A DNA stretch of 39,187 bases from contig JAJUIY010000002.1 of assembly GCA_029267415.1 (NCBI GenBank), forward strand, positions 1 to 39,187, in the 5' to 3' direction. The DNA is from Alcaligenaceae bacterium. GTDB taxonomy: Bacteria; Pseudomonadota; Gammaproteobacteria; Burkholderiales; Burkholderiaceae_B. Below, in pieces: positions 1 to 8,451 of this stretch. A program made the translations under genes and the position numbers. Under the pieces are notes generated by a model. It saw nothing but the letters and a program-made list of their open reading frames with translations, was not told where the DNA came from and did no database searches. Every line of letters begins with the position of its first letter. Position 1 is the stretch's first letter.

Positions 1-99
1 ACGATTCCATACCGCGCCGTGCCCTTTTTGGTGCCCGCCATCAGCCACGGCGCCGCGCAGATGCAACGGGCACAGAAACAACAAAGCGAGAACCGCTGA
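1..99 (+). CDS. 3' end of an unrecognised gene upstream of fadD (partial)
   Basis: An open frame enters from the left edge and ends with TGA at 97-99, one base before the fadD ATG. Only the last 32 residues are visible, beginning TIPYRAVPF and ending in a polar, Gln/Lys-rich tail. The one-base spacing suggests co-transcription and perhaps translational coupling with fadD, so a role in lipid or acyl-CoA metabolism is possible. The visible residues do not identify a family and no function is assigned. Confidence 0.6.
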   Translation, partial: TIPYRAVPFLVPAISHGAAQMQRAQKQQSENR

Positions 100-100
100 C

Positions 101-1780
101 ATGGGCAAAACGAAAGTCTGGCTGCAACATTACCCCAAAGATGTCCCTGCAGATATTACCGACCAGGCATCGGCGTATTCGTCACTGGTGCAAATGTTTG
201 AGGAATCATGCCGTCAGTATGCCGACCGCTTTGCCTACCAAAGCATGGGGGCCGCCATCACCTATGCCGAGTTGCATCATTACGTTGAGGCGTTGGCCGC
301 GTGGCTACAGCACAACGGCGTCAAAAAGGGTGATCGCGTCGCGATGATGATGCCCAACCTGATGCAATACCCCGTTGCGTTGTTTGCGGTATTGCGCGTG
401 GGCGCCATTGTTGTCAATATAAACCCGCTTTATACGCCGCACGAACTGGAGCACCAGCTGCGCGATTGCGGAGCAACCACCATTTTTATTGCAGAAAATT
501 TCGCCCACACCCTGCAAAAAGTGGTGGAACACACGGACATCAAACGCGTGGTTGTGACCGGCATTGGCGACATGCTGGGCGGCCTGAAGGGCCGGGTTAC
601 CAATTTTGTGGTACGCCACGTGAAGAAAATGGTGCCTGCGTGGACGCTGCCCAACCACATCCGCTTTAACGACGCCCTGACACAGGGTACGGGGTTAACC
701 ACCCTTCCCGTCGCCTTGACGCACGACGATATCGCCTTCCTTCAATACACCGGGGGTACCACTGGCGTCGCAAAAGGCGCCATTTTGACCCATGGCAACG
801 TTGTGGCCAATGTCTGCCAGGCGTGCGCTTGGCTCCAGCCGTACATCGACCTCAGCAAACCCGAGTGCATTGTGACCGCACTGCCGCTCTACCACATCTT
901 CGCCCTTACCGCGAACTGTCTGGTGTTTATGCGCATTGGTGCCAAAAACCTGCTTATCGTTAACGCGCGTGACATCCCTTCATTAGTGAAAGAGCTGGCC
1001 CGCAACCGTTTCACCGCCATCACCGGGGTCAATACCCTATTCAGCGCCCTGCTTAACCACCCCGATTTCAAGACGCTGGACTTCAGCAACCTGAAATTTG
1101 CACTGGGCGGCGGCATGGCGGTGCAACAGGCCGTATCCGAGCGCTGGTTGCGCACCACCGGTAAACCCATCGCCCAAGCCTACGGCCTGACCGAAACCTC
1201 ACCCGCGGCGACCATCAACCCACTGGACCAAACGGAATTTACCGGATCCATTGGTTTGCCGGTGCCCTCAACCGACATCGTCGTGCGCGACATCGCCGAC
1301 AACCGCCTGGCCGTTGGGGAAAGCGGCGAGCTTTGCATCAAAGGTCCACAGGTAACGCCCGGCTACTGGCAACGTCCCGAAGAAACCGCACTGGCCTTTG
1401 ACACTGAGGGCTACTTGCGAACCGGCGACATCGGCTATATGGACGCCCAAGGCTACTTCTACATCCTGGATCGCAAGAAAGACATGATTCTGGTGTCCGG
1501 CTTCAACGTGTACCCCAACGAGGTCGAAGCGGCCGCGGCGGAGCACCCGGACATCATCGAGGCGGCCGCCATCGGCGTGCCCGATGCCCGCTCGGGCGAG
1601 GTCGTAAAGCTTTTTGTGATTGCGCGACGGCCGGACCTTACCGCTGAAGAGGTGATTGCCCACTGTCGCGGGTTGCTAAGTGGTTATAAGGTGCCCAAAC
1701 ACGTGGAGTTTCGCGACACGCTGCCCCGCACCAATGTGGGGAAAATACTGCGCCGGCAATTGAAGGAAGAAGCCAGCTAG
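101..1780 (+). CDS. fadD: Long-chain fatty acid--CoA ligase (acyl-CoA synthetase)
   Basis: This enzyme activates fatty acids with ATP and CoA to acyl-CoA through an acyl-adenylate, the entry step to beta-oxidation, usually at the inner face of the cytoplasmic membrane. The 559-residue product matches FadD in length. Visible ANL-superfamily motifs in order are the P-loop YTGGTTGVAKGA (about 216-227), YGLTET (about 361), the ATP-binding aspartate region TGDIG (about 441), the fatty-acyl-CoA synthetase signature running to about residue 470 (DRKKDMILVSG), and the C-terminal catalytic lysine in NVGKILRR (K548). It follows an unknown gene by one base and converges on the ribosomal S10 cluster. The exact substrate chain length cannot be read from sequence. 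Confidence 0.93.
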   Translation: MGKTKVWLQHYPKDVPADITDQASAYSSLVQMFEESCRQYADRFAYQSMGAAITYAELHHYVEALAAWLQHNGVKKGDRVAMMMPNLMQYPVALFAVLRVGAIVVNINPLYTPHELEHQLRDCGATTIFIAENFAHTLQKVVEHTDIKRVVVTGIGDMLGGLKGRVTNFVVRHVKKMVPAWTLPNHIRFNDALTQGTGLTTLPVALTHDDIAFLQYTGGTTGVAKGAILTHGNVVANVCQACAWLQPYIDLSKPECIVTALPLYHIFALTANCLVFMRIGAKNLLIVNARDIPSLVKELARNRFTAITGVNTLFSALLNHPDFKTLDFSNLKFALGGGMAVQQAVSERWLRTTGKPIAQAYGLTETSPAATINPLDQTEFTGSIGLPVPSTDIVVRDIADNRLAVGESGELCIKGPQVTPGYWQRPEETALAFDTEGYLRTGDIGYMDAQGYFYILDRKKDMILVSGFNVYPNEVEAAAAEHPDIIEAAAIGVPDARSGEVVKLFVIARRPDLTAEEVIAHCRGLLSGYKVPKHVEFRDTLPRTNVGKILRRQLKEEAS

Positions 1781-1884
1781 ATAAAGCTGGCCAGTCAAGT
1801 AAATCTTGTCGGTCAAGGGAACCGAGACAATAAAATAAACCCAGACGGCGATGTAAGGCCCGTGACTAAGGTTTTCGACGAACA

Positions 1885-1918
1885 AAAAGCCGGGTCTACC
1901 TAAGCAGACCCGGCTTTT
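1885..1918. terminator. Bidirectional intrinsic terminator between fadD and rpsQ
   Basis: A perfect 13-bp inverted repeat (1885-1897 with 1906-1918) encloses an 8-nt loop. The stem is GC-rich in its core and bounded by A4-5 on one side and T4 on the other, so it has a U-tract in both directions. It can end fadD on the plus strand and the S10 cluster about 120 nt after rpsQ on the minus strand. The rest of the 256-base gap (1781-2036) contains a weaker dyad CTGACGG/CCGTCAG (1986-1992 with 2015-2021) and no gene. Confidence 0.85.
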
Positions 1919-2036
1919 CAGCGCTGTGCCATCCGTCAAGGTGCACGCCCCTTGGTTTAGGCCTTAGCACATGATCAGCAATGCCCTGACGGACGTAATC
2001 GCGGGGATCACGCGCCGTCAGCGCAGTTGCAACACA

Positions 2037-2327
2037 TCAGATGATGCGTGCAGCCTCGACCAGACGCACCGCCGTCCACGCTTTGTGGCGGCTGATGGGA
2101 CGACCTTCCGCGATTTCCACGATGTCGCCTTCGTTGTACTGATTGCTTTCGTCATGCACTTTGTACTTGGCAGAGCGCATGATGAACTTGCCAAACACGG
2201 GGTGCTTGACGCGGCGATCAACACGTACAACGATCGTCTTGTCCATTTTGTTGCTGACGACCGTACCAATCAGCGTGCGTTGACGCTTGACGGGCTCGGC
2301 AGCCTGAGTTGTGTTTTCTTCACTCAT
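2037..2327 (-). CDS. rpsQ: 30S ribosomal protein uS17
   Basis: A primary 16S rRNA-binding protein of the small subunit. The 96-residue product has the uS17 core [17 protein letters not shown] followed by the KHPVFGKF region and the conserved SRHKAW segment near the C-terminus. The first 15 residues are an Ala/Glu-rich extension often seen in betaproteobacteria. It is the last gene of the S10-type cluster and follows rpmC by one base. The spc genes (rplN, rplX and so on) that often follow rpsQ are not present before the window edge. Confidence 0.97.
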   Translation of the reverse strand: MSEENTTQAAEPVKRQRTLIGTVVSNKMDKTIVVRVDRRVKHPVFGKFIMRSAKYKVHDESNQYNEGDIVEIAEGRPISRHKAWTAVRLVEAARII

Positions 2328-2328
2328 A

Positions 2329-2520
2329 TTACTGTCCTGCCTTCTCGGTCATGATGGTCCGCACGCGCGCGATGGAGCGGCGTACCTGACGCATCTGACT
2401 GGTGTTGGAAAGCTGCTGGGTGGCACTCTGCATACGCAGGTTGAACTGTGCCTTCAGCAGGCTCTCGAGCTCGGTCTGGAGCTCGGCGGTGGTTTTGCTA
2501 CGCAATTCGCTGGCTTTCAT
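2329..2520 (-). CDS. rpmC: 50S ribosomal protein uL29
   Basis: A small helical protein of the large subunit near the peptide exit tunnel. The 63-residue length is typical. The sequence starts [10 protein letters not shown], carries the central [11 protein letters not shown] helix and ends in the arginine-rich helix [11 protein letters not shown]. It sits between rplP (11 bases upstream) and rpsQ (1 base downstream) in the classic S10-operon order. Confidence 0.97.
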   Translation of the reverse strand: MKASELRSKTTAELQTELESLLKAQFNLRMQSATQQLSNTSQMRQVRRSIARVRTIMTEKAGQ

Positions 2521-2531
2521 TTAAGAACTCC

Positions 2532-2945
2532 TTAACCAAGCTGACGCGACACGAAGGTCGTGGAGACGGGCAGCTTGGCAGCGGCCAGACGAAATGCTTC
2601 ACGGGCCATCTCTTCGCTGACGCCCTCCATTTCGTAAAGCATTTTGCCGGGCTGGATTTCGGCTACCCAGAACTCCGGGCTACCTTTACCGCTACCCATA
2701 CGTACTTCCAAAGGCTTCTTGGAAATTGGCTTATCCGGGAAGATGCGGATCCAGATGCGCCCGCCACGACGAATGTGACGGTTGATGGCACGACGCGCCG
2801 CTTCGATCTGGCGTGCGGTGATCCGGCCACGGCCGGTGGCTTTCAGGCCGAACTCGCCGAAAGACACCTGGGTGCCGCGCGTCGCCAGGCCGGTGTTGCG
2901 GCCTTTATGCTCTTTACGGTATTTTCTGCGTGAAGGTTGCAGCAT
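2532..2945 (-). CDS. rplP: 50S ribosomal protein uL16
   Basis: A large-subunit protein that helps shape the A-site tRNA binding region. The 137 residues match the family length. The N-terminus [17 protein letters not shown] and the conserved block [27 protein letters not shown] (quoted in part: [19 protein letters not shown]) are diagnostic. The start lies 2 bases after the rpsC stop, which implies translational coupling. Confidence 0.97.
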   Translation of the reverse strand: MLQPSRRKYRKEHKGRNTGLATRGTQVSFGEFGLKATGRGRITARQIEAARRAINRHIRRGGRIWIRIFPDKPISKKPLEVRMGSGKGSPEFWVAEIQPGKMLYEMEGVSEEMAREAFRLAAAKLPVSTTFVSRQLG

Positions 2946-2947
2946 GA

Positions 2948-3724
2948 TTATTCTCCTTCAGGTGCCGGGGCGGCTTCGGCCCTGCGAGCACCACGACCAC
3001 GTCCGGGACGACGGCCTTCCGGGCGATCGCCACGGGGACGACGCGAACGACGCTCTTCGTCACGGGGCAATGCGGCCTCGGGCGGCATTTCGCCGTTGGG
3101 CAGCATATCGCCTTTGTAAACCCAGACTTTGATGCCGATGATTCCATAGGTGGTGTGCGCTTCGGCCGTGCCATAGTCGATATTGGCACGCAAGGTGTGC
3201 AAAGGCACACGCCCTTCACGGTACCACTCGGAACGCGCGATCTCGATACCGTTCAGACGGCCCGAGCTCATGATCTTGATGCCCTGGGCACCAAGGCGCA
3301 TGGCGTTCTGCATCGCACGCTTCATGGCGCGACGGAACATGATGCGCTTTTCGAGCTGTTGCGCGATGGAGTCGGCAATCAGCTGTGCATCGGTTTCCGG
3401 ACGGCGGATTTCTTCGATATTGACGTGTACGGGTACGCCAAGCAGACGCTGAAGGTCGCCTTTAAGGGCTTCGATGTCTTCGCCGCGCTTGCCGATCACC
3501 ACGCCCGGACGTGCCGAATAAATGGTGATACGAGCATTCTTGGCGGGACGCTCGATAACGACGCGGCCAACGGACGCGTTTTTCAGTTTCTTTTTCAGGT
3601 ATTCGCGTACCTGGATATCTTCGCGCAGCATGCCGGGGAATGCTTTCTTGTCGGCGTACCAGCGTGAAGACCAGTTACGGTTTACCGAAAGGCGGAACCC
3701 AATCGGGTGAATTTTCTGTCCCAT
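2948..3724 (-). CDS. rpsC: 30S ribosomal protein uS3 with long basic C-terminal tail
   Basis: A small-subunit head protein lining the mRNA entry channel. It has the N-terminal [12 protein letters not shown] segment, the type-2 KH domain with the [11 protein letters not shown] loop (about residues 78-88), and the C-terminal domain through KVWVYKGD (about 205-213). At 258 residues it is longer than the E. coli protein (233). The excess is a tail from about residue 213 rich in Arg, Gly, Pro and Glu. Such tails are known in betaproteobacterial uS3 and are probably disordered and RNA-binding. It lies 9 bases after rplV. Confidence 0.97.
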   Translation of the reverse strand: MGQKIHPIGFRLSVNRNWSSRWYADKKAFPGMLREDIQVREYLKKKLKNASVGRVVIERPAKNARITIYSARPGVVIGKRGEDIEALKGDLQRLLGVPVHVNIEEIRRPETDAQLIADSIAQQLEKRIMFRRAMKRAMQNAMRLGAQGIKIMSSGRLNGIEIARSEWYREGRVPLHTLRANIDYGTAEAHTTYGIIGIKVWVYKGDMLPNGEMPPEAALPRDEERRSRRPRGDRPEGRRPGRGRGARRAEAAPAPEGE

Positions 3725-3733
3725 TGTTGCTCC

Positions 3734-4063
3734 TTAGGCGCCGACTTTAACCACAATGTGGCAAGTCTGCTTTTCAATACGGGCACCGCGACCTTTGGCG
3801 CGAGCGCGGAACCGCTTCATCGACTGGCCCTTATCTACATAGATAGTGGTGACTTTCAGTTCGTCGATGTCAGCGCCGTCGTTATGCTCGGCATTGGCAA
3901 TAGCGGATTCGAGAGCCTTCTTGATAATGCCCGCGGCTTTCTTCGGGGTGAACGTCAGGATGTTCAGAGCCTGCTCGACGGATTTGCCACGGATCAGATC
4001 CGCAACCAAACGCGCCTTCTGGGCTGAAATCGGGACGCCACGAATAATAGCTTGTGTTTCCAT
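3734..4063 (-). CDS. rplV: 50S ribosomal protein uL22
   Basis: Large-subunit protein whose beta-hairpin lines the peptide exit tunnel. The 109-residue product begins [20 protein letters not shown] and has the conserved hairpin and tail around [15 protein letters not shown]. An in-frame GTG lies directly upstream (4064-4066). The ATG at 4061-4063 is preferred because GGAG lies 7 bases before it, against 4 bases for the GTG, and because the family normally starts MET. The rpsS stop ends three bases upstream. Confidence 0.95.
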   Translation of the reverse strand: METQAIIRGVPISAQKARLVADLIRGKSVEQALNILTFTPKKAAGIIKKALESAIANAEHNDGADIDELKVTTIYVDKGQSMKRFRARAKGRGARIEKQTCHIVVKVGA

Positions 4064-4066
4064 CAC

Positions 4067-4342
4067 TTATCTCCGGGACTTCTTGTCCGCGACGTGGCCC
4101 CGGAACGTACGGGTAAGCGCGAACTCGCCAAGCTTGTGACCAACCATGTTTTCCGTGATGTAAACGGGAACATGCTGCCGGCCATTATGCACAGCTATCG
4201 TCAGCCCGATGAATTCGGGCAGGATGGTAGAACGGCGCGACCAGGTACGGATGGGCCGTTTGTCTTTGCCTTCGAGAGCCGCGTCAACCTTCCGCAGAAG
4301 GTGATCGTCAACGAATGGACCTTTTTTAATAGAACGTGCCAT
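4067..4342 (-). CDS. rpsS: 30S ribosomal protein uS19
   Basis: Small-subunit head protein that forms a complex with uS13 at the A-site finger region. The 91 residues start [15 protein letters not shown] and contain the family core [10 protein letters not shown]-like segment (here [13 protein letters not shown]) and [16 protein letters not shown]. It lies 12 bases after rplB and its TAA is directly followed by the GTG/ATG start region of rplV. Confidence 0.97.
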   Translation of the reverse strand: MARSIKKGPFVDDHLLRKVDAALEGKDKRPIRTWSRRSTILPEFIGLTIAVHNGRQHVPVYITENMVGHKLGEFALTRTFRGHVADKKSRR

Positions 4343-4354
4343 ATGTATCGCCCT

Positions 4355-5182
4355 TTACTTGCGCTTGCGACGCGAGACAATCATGTTGTCTGTGCGCTTG
4401 TTTCGACGGGTGCGGTAGCCTTTGGTTGGCGTGCCCCACGGACTGACCGGCTCGCGGCCTTCGCCAGTTTTACCTTCACCACCACCGTGCGGGTGATCGA
4501 TCGGGTTCATGGCAACACCACGCACGCTGGGGCGGATACCGCGCCAACGGGTTGCGCCGGCCTTGCCGATTTGGCGCAAGCTGTTTTCTTCGTTACCGAC
4601 TTCGCCAATGGTGGCGCGGCAGTCGATGTGTACGCGACGGACTTCGCCCGAACGCAGACGTACTTGTGCGTACGTACCTTCGCGAGCCAGAAGAACCGCC
4701 GAAGCACCTGCCGACCGTGCCAGCTGACCACCTTTGCCGGGCATCATTTCGATGCAGTGGATGGTGGCACCCACCGGAATGTTGCGGATGGGCAGTGCAT
4801 TACCGGCACGGATGGGGGCATCCTGGCCGGACATGATGGTAGCGCCAACTTGCAGGCCACGAGGAGCCAGGATGTAGCGACGCTCGCCATCGGCGTAGCA
4901 CACCAGCGCAATGTGCGCCGTGCGGTTGGGATCGTATTCCAGCCGCTCTACTTTGGCGGGAATACCATCTTTATTGCGACGGAAGTCAATAATACGGTAG
5001 TGCTGCTTGTGACCGCCACCACGATGACGAACGGTGATGTGACCGTTGTGGTTGCGACCCGCAGTACGCGATTTCTTTTCGATAAGCCCGGCATACGGTG
5101 CCCCCTTGTGCAACTGGGGGTGTACGACCTTGATCATGCCGCGGCGACCGGGCGAGGTTGGTTTGACCTTAACGAGTGCCAT
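4355..5182 (-). CDS. rplB: 50S ribosomal protein uL2
   Basis: Core large-subunit protein needed for subunit association and peptidyl-transferase centre assembly. The 275 residues match the family. Diagnostic motifs include [18 protein letters not shown] (about 43-60) and the conserved [16 protein letters not shown] block (about 223-238), which contains the essential histidine. Its ATG directly abuts the rplW stop with no spacer, which implies coupled translation. Confidence 0.97.
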   Translation of the reverse strand: MALVKVKPTSPGRRGMIKVVHPQLHKGAPYAGLIEKKSRTAGRNHNGHITVRHRGGGHKQHYRIIDFRRNKDGIPAKVERLEYDPNRTAHIALVCYADGERRYILAPRGLQVGATIMSGQDAPIRAGNALPIRNIPVGATIHCIEMMPGKGGQLARSAGASAVLLAREGTYAQVRLRSGEVRRVHIDCRATIGEVGNEENSLRQIGKAGATRWRGIRPSVRGVAMNPIDHPHGGGEGKTGEGREPVSPWGTPTKGYRTRRNKRTDNMIVSRRKRK

Positions 5183-5479
5183 TTAAATCACCTCTGAGAA
5201 GTCGATTTCCTGACCGGGCTTGAGCGACACATACGCTTTGCGCTCGCCACGGCGACGACCTGTGAAACGGCCAAATCGTTTTACCTTGCCCTTCTGGTTG
5301 AGAACCTGCACGGACTCGACTTCGACCTTGAACAGGTGTTCGACGGCAGCCTTGATCTCGGGCTTGGTCGCATCGGGTGCGACACGGAAAGCGATTTGCT
5401 GATTTTTTTCGGCAACAAGCGTGGCCTTTTCGGTCACGATGGGTGCCAGAATAACTTGCATCAAGCGTTCGACGTTCAT
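5183..5479 (-). CDS. rplW: 50S ribosomal protein uL23
   Basis: Large-subunit protein at the exit of the peptide tunnel and docking site for trigger factor and SRP. The 98-residue product has the [12 protein letters not shown] motif near the N-terminus and the conserved loop segment [19 protein letters not shown]. It overlaps rplD by 4 bases in the ATGA style, the usual arrangement for coupled translation. Confidence 0.97.
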   Translation of the reverse strand: MNVERLMQVILAPIVTEKATLVAEKNQQIAFRVAPDATKPEIKAAVEHLFKVEVESVQVLNQKGKVKRFGRFTGRRRGERKAYVSLKPGQEIDFSEVI

Positions 5480-6096
5480 CCCAACACCTCTTCGAGCTGA
5501 GCGATAGCCGGGCGGGTGATCAACACTTTTTTGTAGTGGATCAGCGACAGCGGATCAGCATAGCGAGGTTCGACCACAGAGACGTGAGCCAGGTTACGCG
5601 TAGCCAGATAGACGTTTTCGTCCAGCGTATCGGTAATGATCAACACCGAGTCCAGACCCATATCCTTGAGCTTCTGTGCGGCCAGGCGCGTTTTGGGAGC
5701 GTCAAGAGAGAAGGATTCGACTACGGCGATACGGTCCTCGCGGGCCAACTGGGAAAGAATCGAGCGCAGACCGGCGCGATACATTTTCTTGTTGACCTTG
5801 TGGGTGAAGTTTTCGTCGGGCGTATTCGGGAAGGTACGACCACCGCCACGCCACAGGGGCGACGATGCAGCACCAGCACGCGCACGACCAGTACCTTTTT
5901 GGCGCCAGGGCTTCTTTTTGCTGAATGCGACTTGCGAGCGGTCTTTTTGGGCACGCGTGGCCTGACGGGCATTTGCCTGATAGGCAACCACAACCTGGTG
6001 CACCAGTGCTTCGTTGAATTCGCGGCCAAAAACCGTGGCCGGGGCAGCAACCGTTGCGGAGGACTGGCCCTTGTCATCCAGGAGCTTGAGTTCCAT
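5476..6096 (-). CDS. rplD: 50S ribosomal protein uL4
   Basis: Large-subunit protein with a globular domain and an extended loop reaching the exit tunnel. The 206-residue product has the loop signature [16 protein letters not shown] followed by SPLWRGGG (about residues 60-85). In Escherichia coli, L4 also represses the S10 operon through a leader RNA that precedes rpsJ. Here rpsJ is elsewhere and the leader before rplC is unrelated in visible layout, so that control may not apply. It follows rplC by 2 bases. Confidence 0.97.
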   Translation of the reverse strand: MELKLLDDKGQSSATVAAPATVFGREFNEALVHQVVVAYQANARQATRAQKDRSQVAFSKKKPWRQKGTGRARAGAASSPLWRGGGRTFPNTPDENFTHKVNKKMYRAGLRSILSQLAREDRIAVVESFSLDAPKTRLAAQKLKDMGLDSVLIITDTLDENVYLATRNLAHVSVVEPRYADPLSLIHYKKVLITRPAIAQLEEVLG

Positions 6097-6098
6097 GG

Positions 6099-6782
6099 TT
6101 AGGCTCCTTTATACAATTTGAGCGAACGTCGAACAACAATATTGCCGTTTTTGTGACCGGGCACAGCGCCTTTAACAAGCAGCAGGCCGCGTTCAGCATC
6201 AACACGGACAATATCGAGGTTTTGGACGGTACGCGTTACAGCACCCATGTGACCCGCCATTTTCTTGCCGGGAAATACACGACCGGGGTCTTGAGCCATA
6301 CCCGTGGAGCCGGGTACACGGTGCGACACCGAGTTACCGTGACTTTGGTTCTGACCCGAGAAACCGTGACGTTTGATGGTACCGGCATAGCCTTTACCAA
6401 TGGTGGTACCGGTAACGTCTACTTGTTGACCCGCTTCGAAGATAGCGTCCACGGTGAGTTCGTCGCCGGGGTTGTATTCGGCGGCAACAGTGGGATCGAG
6501 GCGGAATTCTTTGAGGGTGCTGCCGGCTTCGGCGCCGGCTTTGGCATAGTGACCTGCCAAAGGTTTGGTGACGCGCGACGGACGGCGTTTGCCGTAAGCG
6601 ACTTGAATAGCCGCATAGCCATCTACTTCTGGTGACTTGACTTGGACCACGCGATTATTGGACACATCCAGCACGGTTACAGGGATGGAATCGCCATCTT
6701 CTGTAAAAATGCGGGTCATGCCAACTTTGCGCCCCACAAGCCCCAACCGCCAAGCGGCTGGCACAGGCGTCGAGTTCGACAT
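6099..6782 (-). CDS. rplC: 50S ribosomal protein uL3
   Basis: Large-subunit assembly initiator with an extension into the peptidyl-transferase centre. Motifs include [15 protein letters not shown] near the N-terminus and the central loop [18 protein letters not shown], followed by [15 protein letters not shown]. The glutamine in this loop region is the usual PrmB methylation target in the family. The frame can be extended 4 codons to an ATG at 6794. The ATG at 6782 is chosen because GGAG (6789-6792) sits 6 bases before it and inside the longer version. It is the first gene of its transcription unit here, with rpsJ displaced by about 9.5 kb. Confidence 0.96.
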   Translation of the reverse strand: MSNSTPVPAAWRLGLVGRKVGMTRIFTEDGDSIPVTVLDVSNNRVVQVKSPEVDGYAAIQVAYGKRRPSRVTKPLAGHYAKAGAEAGSTLKEFRLDPTVAAEYNPGDELTVDAIFEAGQQVDVTGTTIGKGYAGTIKRHGFSGQNQSHGNSVSHRVPGSTGMAQDPGRVFPGKKMAGHMGAVTRTVQNLDIVRVDAERGLLLVKGAVPGHKNGNIVVRRSLKLYKGA

Positions 6783-6795
6783 CGTTTTCTCCATT

Positions 6796-6815
6796 CCCGA
6801 CTACGATTGGTCGGG
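6796..6815 (-). promoter_or_regulatory. Leader hairpin directly before the rplC ribosome binding site
   Basis: CCCGAC (6796-6801) pairs with GTCGGG (6810-6815) around an 8-nt loop. In the rplC mRNA the stem ends 3 bases before GGAG. A structure there can expose or mask the initiation site, so it is a candidate translational control element for the split S10 cluster. The pairing is seen. The regulatory role is inference. Confidence 0.4.
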
Positions 6816-6883
6816 GCTAATTACATGTGCGATTAGGCACACACCAAAATGCTTTAGCCACGGGTTTTTTGGCTAAGCTAAGC

Positions 6884-6913
6884 AATATAACATAAGCGGG
6901 GCAAACGCTGCAA
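6884..6913 (-). promoter_or_regulatory. Candidate sigma70 promoter for the rplC-rpsQ operon
   Basis: On the minus strand TTGCAG (6908-6913) and TATATT (6884-6889) are 18 bases apart. The -10 box is 5/6 to consensus and the -35 box is weak. A start near 6877 gives a leader of about 95 nt before the rplC ATG at 6782. Such a promoter is required because the upstream rpsJ unit ends at a terminator 9.5 kb away and the intervening guaD is divergent. Confidence 0.45.
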
Positions 6914-7001
6914 TACTGTCAGGCACTTAATTGAATGCCCGCAGGCAACGCCCTCCGCCAGCATTCCCGTATGTGTTAAACAAGGGTGCTTCAGGTGTCA
7001 A

Positions 7002-7022
7002 AAATGCGCGTAACGCGCATTT
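7002..7022. repeat. Perfect 9-bp palindrome upstream of guaD
   Basis: AAATGCGCG (7002-7010) and CGCGCATTT (7014-7022) form an inverted repeat with a 3-base centre, about 75 bases before the guaD GTG. No U-tract follows, so termination is unlikely. It could be an operator or an RNA hairpin in the guaD leader. Confidence 0.5.
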
Positions 7023-7095
7023 GCCGGCACAACCCGCTGCCCCGCGTGCATCGGCAACAAACACTGTCCGTACCCATTTTCGTAAAAGGTGCCTC

Positions 7096-8451
7096 GTGCT
7101 AAACACGAATCCCAATCAAGTGGCCCTGCGTGGTCCGGCGCTGACGTTTAAAGACAACCCGTTCCTGGTTGGCGACGACGCCGCCATGCATTACGAACCG
7201 GATGCACTGGTGCTGGTGCAGGACGGCACTGTGCGGGAATTTGGCGACTACACCGCGCTACGGGACACCATCAGCCCGGAAACACCGGTTACGCACTACC
7301 CAGATTCGCTCATCCTGCCCGGTTTTATTGATGCGCACGTGCATTACCCGCAGCTGCAGGTAATGGGGTCGTTCGGTACGCGCCTGATCGATTGGCTGAA
7401 CACCTATACCTTTGTGGCCGAACAGCAGTTTTCCGACGAAGCATACGCTGAAAAGGTGGCCGAAATATTTCTGCACGAGACCTTACGGTCCGGCACAACG
7501 ACCGCGGCCGTCTACTGTACGGTACACCCCCAGTCGGTCAACGGTTTTTTCCGGGCGGCCGAAAAAACCGGCCAGCGCATGATTGCCGGAAAAGTCTTGA
7601 TGGACCGACACGCGCCCGAGGCACTGACGGATACCGCCCAAAGTGCTTATGACGACTCCAAGGCACTTATTAACGATTGGCACAACCGCGGGCGGCTTAT
7701 GTATGCCATCACCCCGCGCTTTGCGCCAACCAGTACACCGGAACAGCTGGAAGCGGCGGCCACCCTATGGCGTGAACACCCCGACACCTACATGCAAACC
7801 CATACCTCGGAAACGGTGGAAGAGGTGGCGTGGGTTAAAAAAATATTCCCGCAACACCGCAACTATGTCGATGTGTACGCGCAGTACGGCTTAACCGGTC
7901 CACGTGCCATTTTTGGGCATGCCATCCATTTAAGCGACGCCGAATGGCAGCAACTGGCCGATTCGGATTCGTCCATCATTCACTGCCCAACGTCCAATAC
8001 CTTTCTGGGCAGCGGCTTTTTTGACGCGGTGCGCGCCACGGGTGCCGGCTCCGCCCAAGGGCCCGTTCGCACCGGCCTGGCGACGGATGTGGGCGGCGGC
8101 ACCAGCCTGTCGATGCTTAAAACGATGGGTGAAGCGTACAAGGTAGGGCAGTTTGCCGGGCATGCCTTGTCTGCCCCAAAGGCCTTCTGGATGGCGACGG
8201 CAGGCTCGGCACGTGCGCTGCACCTGGACGACCGCATCGGTACTATCCGCGTAGGTGCCGAGGCCGACCTGCTGGTACTGAACCTTCGCTCCACACCTCT
8301 AATCGACTTCCGGATGCAATACTGCAACAGCCTGGCCGAAGCCCTGTTCATCCAAATGACCCTTGCCGACGAGCGCGCCACCCGTGCGGTCTATATTGGT
8401 GGGCAGCTTAAGTACCACGACGCGCGACAAAGCGCCGCACATACTCGTTGA
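7096..8451 (+). CDS. guaD: Guanine deaminase
   Basis: Zn-dependent amidohydrolase converting guanine to xanthine and ammonia in purine salvage and catabolism. The chosen GTG start gives 451 residues, close to the E. coli GuaD length (439). Metal ligands are visible in PGFIDAHVHYPQ (H81, H83) and in the later THTSE, GHAIHLSD and ATDVGGG segments. Characteristic GuaD strings include TVHPQSV, RMIAGKV.MDR, ITPRFAPTS and CPTSN.FLGSG. The GTG at 7096 is preceded by AAAAGGT at good spacing. The ATG at 6931 would add an unrelated Arg/Ala-rich segment. The last 44 bases overlap the convergent transporter gene. Confidence 0.93.
   Translation: MLNTNPNQVALRGPALTFKDNPFLVGDDAAMHYEPDALVLVQDGTVREFGDYTALRDTISPETPVTHYPDSLILPGFIDAHVHYPQLQVMGSFGTRLIDWLNTYTFVAEQQFSDEAYAEKVAEIFLHETLRSGTTTAAVYCTVHPQSVNGFFRAAEKTGQRMIAGKVLMDRHAPEALTDTAQSAYDDSKALINDWHNRGRLMYAITPRFAPTSTPEQLEAAATLWREHPDTYMQTHTSETVEEVAWVKKIFPQHRNYVDVYAQYGLTGPRAIFGHAIHLSDAEWQQLADSDSSIIHCPTSNTFLGSGFFDAVRATGAGSAQGPVRTGLATDVGGGTSLSMLKTMGEAYKVGQFAGHALSAPKAFWMATAGSARALHLDDRIGTIRVGAEADLLVLNLRSTPLIDFRMQYCNSLAEALFIQMTLADERATRAVYIGGQLKYHDARQSAAHTR

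Larger units (their letters stand above)
6783..7095. other. Divergent control region between rplC and guaD
   Basis: This 313-base stretch holds no gene. Reading toward rplC it contains a sigma70-like promoter (6884-6913), a hairpin at the expected 5' end of the transcript (about 6851-6879, arms around TAGCCA/TGGCTA), and a GC-rich hairpin just before the Shine-Dalgarno (6796-6815). Toward guaD it contains a 9-bp palindrome (7002-7022) and the GTG ribosome binding site AAAAGGT (7085-7090). An in-frame ATG at 6931 would extend guaD by 55 residues, but that extension has no resemblance to the family. I see no purine-riboswitch-like three-way junction. Confidence 0.6.

Noticed and set aside
4052-5197. 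381-codon plus-strand frame opposite rplB and rpsS
   Set aside because: Antisense to conserved ribosomal genes, with low-complexity Thr/Ala/Val composition typical of reverse-frame translation.
6931-7095. N-terminal extension of guaD from an upstream ATG
   Set aside because: The extra 55 residues are Arg/Ala-rich without family match. The GTG at 7096 has a good ribosome binding site and gives the usual protein length.
6783-7095. Purine riboswitch ahead of guaD
   Set aside because: No three-way junction or conserved loop pattern could be traced, only a simple palindrome.
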